Part shown: positions 61,702 to 64,000 of the stretch, piece after piece
Numbering within the stretch: the stretch's first letter is position 1
Layout of the letters: every line of letters starts with the position of its first letter
DNA from: Gemmatimonadota bacterium
GTDB lineage: Bacteria; Gemmatimonadota; Gemmatimonadetes; Gemmatimonadales; GWC2-71-9
Direction: 5' to 3'
Assembly: GCA_029863245.1 (NCBI GenBank)
Contig: JAOTVV010000003.1
Span: 146,591 to 210,590, forward strand
DNA: 64,000 bases
Translations under genes and position numbers: made by a program
Notes under the pieces: model-generated
The model's database searches: none
Told to the model about the DNA's origin: nothing
The model's input: the letters and a program-made list of their open reading frames with translations, nothing else

Positions 61702-63402
61702 ATGACGATCGTACTTCGGGCCGCGGCATTCGTGAGCCTCGGCGCCGTGTTGCTTTCGGCGTGCCGGACCGCCACTCCCCGCTCTGACGCGCGAGGCCAA
61801 GACGACCGGCGGGCCGTGGCCGCGGATCCAGCGGTGTTCTGGAACAGCGCCACGGTCTACTTCCTCCTCACCGATCGTTTCTACAACGGCGATCCCAGCA
61901 ACGACCTCGCCCAGGGCCGCGCGCAGGACGGTGCGGTGCTGCGCAGCTTCCAGGGTGGGGACCTCGCTGGTGTGCGCCAGAAGCTGGAGGTGGGGTATTT
62001 CGACTCCTTGGGGGTCGATGCCATCTGGCTGACCCCCTTCGTGGAGCAGATCCGCGGGAGCGTCGACGAGGGGACGGGCAAGACCTACGGCTTCCACGGC
62101 TACTGGACTCGAGACTGGACTGCTGTGGAGCCGGCACTGGGAACCGTCGACGATTTGCGCGCGCTGGTGGATGCGGCCCATCGACACGGTATCCGCGTGC
62201 TCATGGACGCCGTGATCAACCACACTGGGCCGGTGACGCCCAAGGACCCCAAGTGGCCGGATCAATGGGTTCGCACGGCTCCGCGGTGCACCTACCGGAA
62301 CTACGTGACCACGGTGGACTGCACGCTGGTGGACAACCTGCCAGACATCCGCACCGAGCGGGACGATCCCGTGGAGCTCCCCCGCCAGCTGATCGCGAAG
62401 TGGGAGCGCGAGGCGCGCCTGGAGCAGGAGCTGGCCGAGCTCGATGCCTTCTTCGCCCGCACCGGCTACCCCCGAGCGCCTCGCTATTACGTCATGAAGT
62501 GGCTCACCGACTGGGTGCGCGAGCTCGGGCTCGACGGCTACCGGATGGACACGGCCAAGCACTTCGAGGAGGCGGCGGCCGCCGAGTTGAAACAGGAGGC
62601 CACGCTCGCCTTCGCGGACTGGAAGGCGGCCCATCCGGAGCAGGCACTGGACGACCTCCCCTTCTACATGGTGGGCGAGGTGTCCAACTACGGTGTGCAT
62701 CTCGGCCGGGACTTCGACTTCGGTGACCGGACTGTCGATTTCTTCGATTATGGGTATGACGGTCTGATCAACTTCGGGTTCAAGGGCGACGTCGCCAGGT
62801 CCATGGACGATACGTTCGCGCGTTACGCCGCGGCGCTCCGTGAGGGCGCGCTCCGGGGAGTCTCGATCCTCAACTACGTCAGCTCGCACGACGACGCATC
62901 GCCGTACGACCCGGACCGGAAGGACCCGTTCGGCGCCGGAACCCGCCTGCTCCTCGCACCGGGCGGGGCCCAGATCTACTACGGGGACGAGTTGGCCCGG
63001 CCGCTCAGGGTTGAGGGTGCCAGGGGCGACGCCAACCTCCGCTCGTTCATGAACTGGGGCGAGCTGGAGCGCGGGGACTCCACGGCGGCGATCCTGCGGC
63101 ACTGGCAGAAGCTAGGCCGGTTCCGTCGGGCCCACCCGGCCGTGGGTGCGGGCGCGCATCGCCGGCTCCAGGCGAGCCCGTACATTTTCAGCCGCACGCT
63201 CGAGACCGACGCCCTCGTCGATCGCGTGCTCGTGGCGATGGACCAAGGGGAGGGCACCAAGACCATCCCCGTCTTCGGCGTGTTTCCCGACGGCACCGAC
63301 GTGATGGAGGCCTACTCGGGCGTGACGGGCACGGTTACGAACGGCGAAATCGCGTTGACCACGGGCTTCGGTCTCCTGCTGCTGAGCGAGCGGCGCTGGT
63401 GA
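61702..63402 (+). CDS. Alpha-amylase (GH13), exported lipoprotein
   Basis: Cleaves alpha-1,4 bonds in starch or maltodextrin outside the cytoplasm. The ATG at 61702 follows GAAAGGG and gives a lipoprotein signal ending LLSAC (Cys21); the longer open frame is not needed. It has 566 residues. Catalytic barrel: VYFLLTDRFYNGDPSNDLAQ, VLMDAVINHTGPV, LDGYRMDTAKHF (nucleophile Asp), YMVGEVSNYGVH (acid/base Glu) and LNYVSSHDDASPY (third Asp). AQIYYGDELARPL is also characteristic. The pattern fits the periplasmic MalS-like or GH13_19-type group. A gene for a pullulanase-like protein follows after 41 bases, with a 6-bp hairpin (63415-63430) between. Confidence 0.92.
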   Translation: MTIVLRAAAFVSLGAVLLSACRTATPRSDARGQDDRRAVAADPAVFWNSATVYFLLTDRFYNGDPSNDLAQGRAQDGAVLRSFQGGDLAGVRQKLEVGYFDSLGVDAIWLTPFVEQIRGSVDEGTGKTYGFHGYWTRDWTAVEPALGTVDDLRALVDAAHRHGIRVLMDAVINHTGPVTPKDPKWPDQWVRTAPRCTYRNYVTTVDCTLVDNLPDIRTERDDPVELPRQLIAKWEREARLEQELAELDAFFARTGYPRAPRYYVMKWLTDWVRELGLDGYRMDTAKHFEEAAAAELKQEATLAFADWKAAHPEQALDDLPFYMVGEVSNYGVHLGRDFDFGDRTVDFFDYGYDGLINFGFKGDVARSMDDTFARYAAALREGALRGVSILNYVSSHDDASPYDPDRKDPFGAGTRLLLAPGGAQIYYGDELARPLRVEGARGDANLRSFMNWGELERGDSTAAILRHWQKLGRFRRAHPAVGAGAHRRLQASPYIFSRTLETDALVDRVLVAMDQGEGTKTIPVFGVFPDGTDVMEAYSGVTGTVTNGEIALTTGFGLLLLSERRW

Positions 63403-63443
63403 CGTTCACACCTCGGTGGAACACTCCACCAAGCTCCCCAATC

Positions 63444-64000
63444 ATGACCACGGTTCGTCGTGTTTCCCGTCGCGCCGCCCTGCTCCTGGCCGGCCTGTTG
63501 GCGGCCCACGGCGCGAGTGCGCAGGAGCAGGAGTCTGAGCCACGCCTCCAGGCCGAGATCCACGGTCCGACCGCCATCCGATACACCCTCACCGGCGTCG
63601 AGCGACCGTTCGAGCGCTCCGCCCATCGCCTCACCGACGGCCAGGGCAGGGAGATCCCAATTGCAGAGGTACTGCCCAACACCGCCACCGAGTCGCTCGT
63701 GATCCCGGCGACGGCGTTGGATCCGATGCGGGTCCACTATCTGGAGATCCCCCGGCTGAGCCTCCGTGTCCTGGTGCGACGGGATGCGCTGTTCCGCAAC
63801 CTGTACTCGTCCAAGCGGCTGGGCGCCGAAGTGTTGGACGACGGGACGGCGACCACGTTCCGGATCTTCTCCCCCCGCTCGCATGCCGTGCGGCTCCACC
63901 TGTATCGCGGCAGGAATGACGCACCCGGTGATGCTCTGCACATCATCGAGATGGTGAAAGACGAGGACGGGGTATGGGAGGCCACGTCGGCAGGGGATCT
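63444..64000 (+). CDS. Pullulanase/alpha-amylase-type enzyme, N-terminal part only
   Basis: The gene runs off the right edge; 185 residues are visible. It begins with a signal peptide (RRAALLLAGLLAAHGASAQ). An N-terminal domain (IHGPTAIRYTLTGVERPFER onward) is followed by GAEVLDDGTATTFRIFSPRS, HAVRLHLYRG and MVKDEDGVWEAT, the start of a CBM48/E-set domain as found before the barrel of type I pullulanases and other GH13 enzymes. The catalytic domain is outside the window. Its place directly after the alpha-amylase fits debranching of the same substrate. Confidence 0.8.
   Translation, partial: MTTVRRVSRRAALLLAGLLAAHGASAQEQESEPRLQAEIHGPTAIRYTLTGVERPFERSAHRLTDGQGREIPIAEVLPNTATESLVIPATALDPMRVHYLEIPRLSLRVLVRRDALFRNLYSSKRLGAEVLDDGTATTFRIFSPRSHAVRLHLYRGRNDAPGDALHIIEMVKDEDGVWEATSAGD

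Overview
The window is GC-rich, gene-dense bacterial DNA. Ser/Thr kinases with the start pattern 'SRLxTALADRYxxEREIGxGGMATVYLAEDL' followed by a TolB-like domain and TPRs, FG-GAP/ASPIC-UnbV lipoproteins, TAT-secreted Gfo/Idh/MocA enzymes and the lack of phage or plasmid genes suggest a Gemmatimonadota-like soil or sediment bacterium. This is an inference from gene content; there is no rRNA in the window to confirm it.

Layout. 1-3.7 kb: two FG-GAP/ASPIC proteins on the minus strand. 3.9-26 kb: uptake and breakdown of alpha-glucosides and other oligosaccharides. It holds a broken SSS symporter, trehalase (GH37), two (alpha/alpha)6 hydrolase-like proteins, an ABC importer whose binding protein is fused to a hydrolase-like domain, a GH130 enzyme, a GH13 alpha-glucosidase, a membrane Ser/Thr kinase, an intact SSS symporter and a GH4 glycosidase. 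26.2-40.4 kb: a nearly continuous operon for a group 3b-type (sulfhydrogenase-like, NAD(P)-linked) [NiFe] hydrogenase. The order is beta, gamma, delta, alpha subunits, then four two-component genes with no DNA-binding output domain, then the maturation protease and hypB, hypF, hypC, hypD and hypE. hypA is not present in the window.

40.4-47.2 kb is a mosaic of duplicated non-coding blocks, truncated genes, one FG-GAP lipoprotein and one kinase-TPR gene. Two 284-bp direct repeats carrying a tRNA-like 3' end flank the kinase. 47.5-51.9 kb: TAT Gfo/Idh/MocA, NagB, a second Gfo/Idh/MocA and a decayed GMC oxidoreductase; the minus-strand part has visibly lower GC. 51.9-56.7 kb: a three-gene minus-strand operon of a membrane multihaem cytochrome, an FG-GAP/ASPIC protein and a TPR protein. 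57-64 kb: a starch/maltodextrin cluster with an amylase remnant, a GH77 glucanotransferase, an SLC45-like sugar transporter, an alpha-amylase lipoprotein and the start of a pullulanase-like protein.

Together the genes describe a heterotroph that scavenges trehalose, maltodextrins and other oligosaccharides and also carries a cytoplasmic bidirectional hydrogenase for redox balance. A striking feature is the number of gene remnants (SSS symporter, GH13, (alpha/alpha)6 hydrolase tail, phage-like small protein, MDR dehydrogenase, two kinase starts, methyltransferase, haloalkane dehalogenase, GMC oxidoreductase, alpha-amylase, tRNA-Ser half) between intact genes. They record repeated insertion, duplication and deletion.
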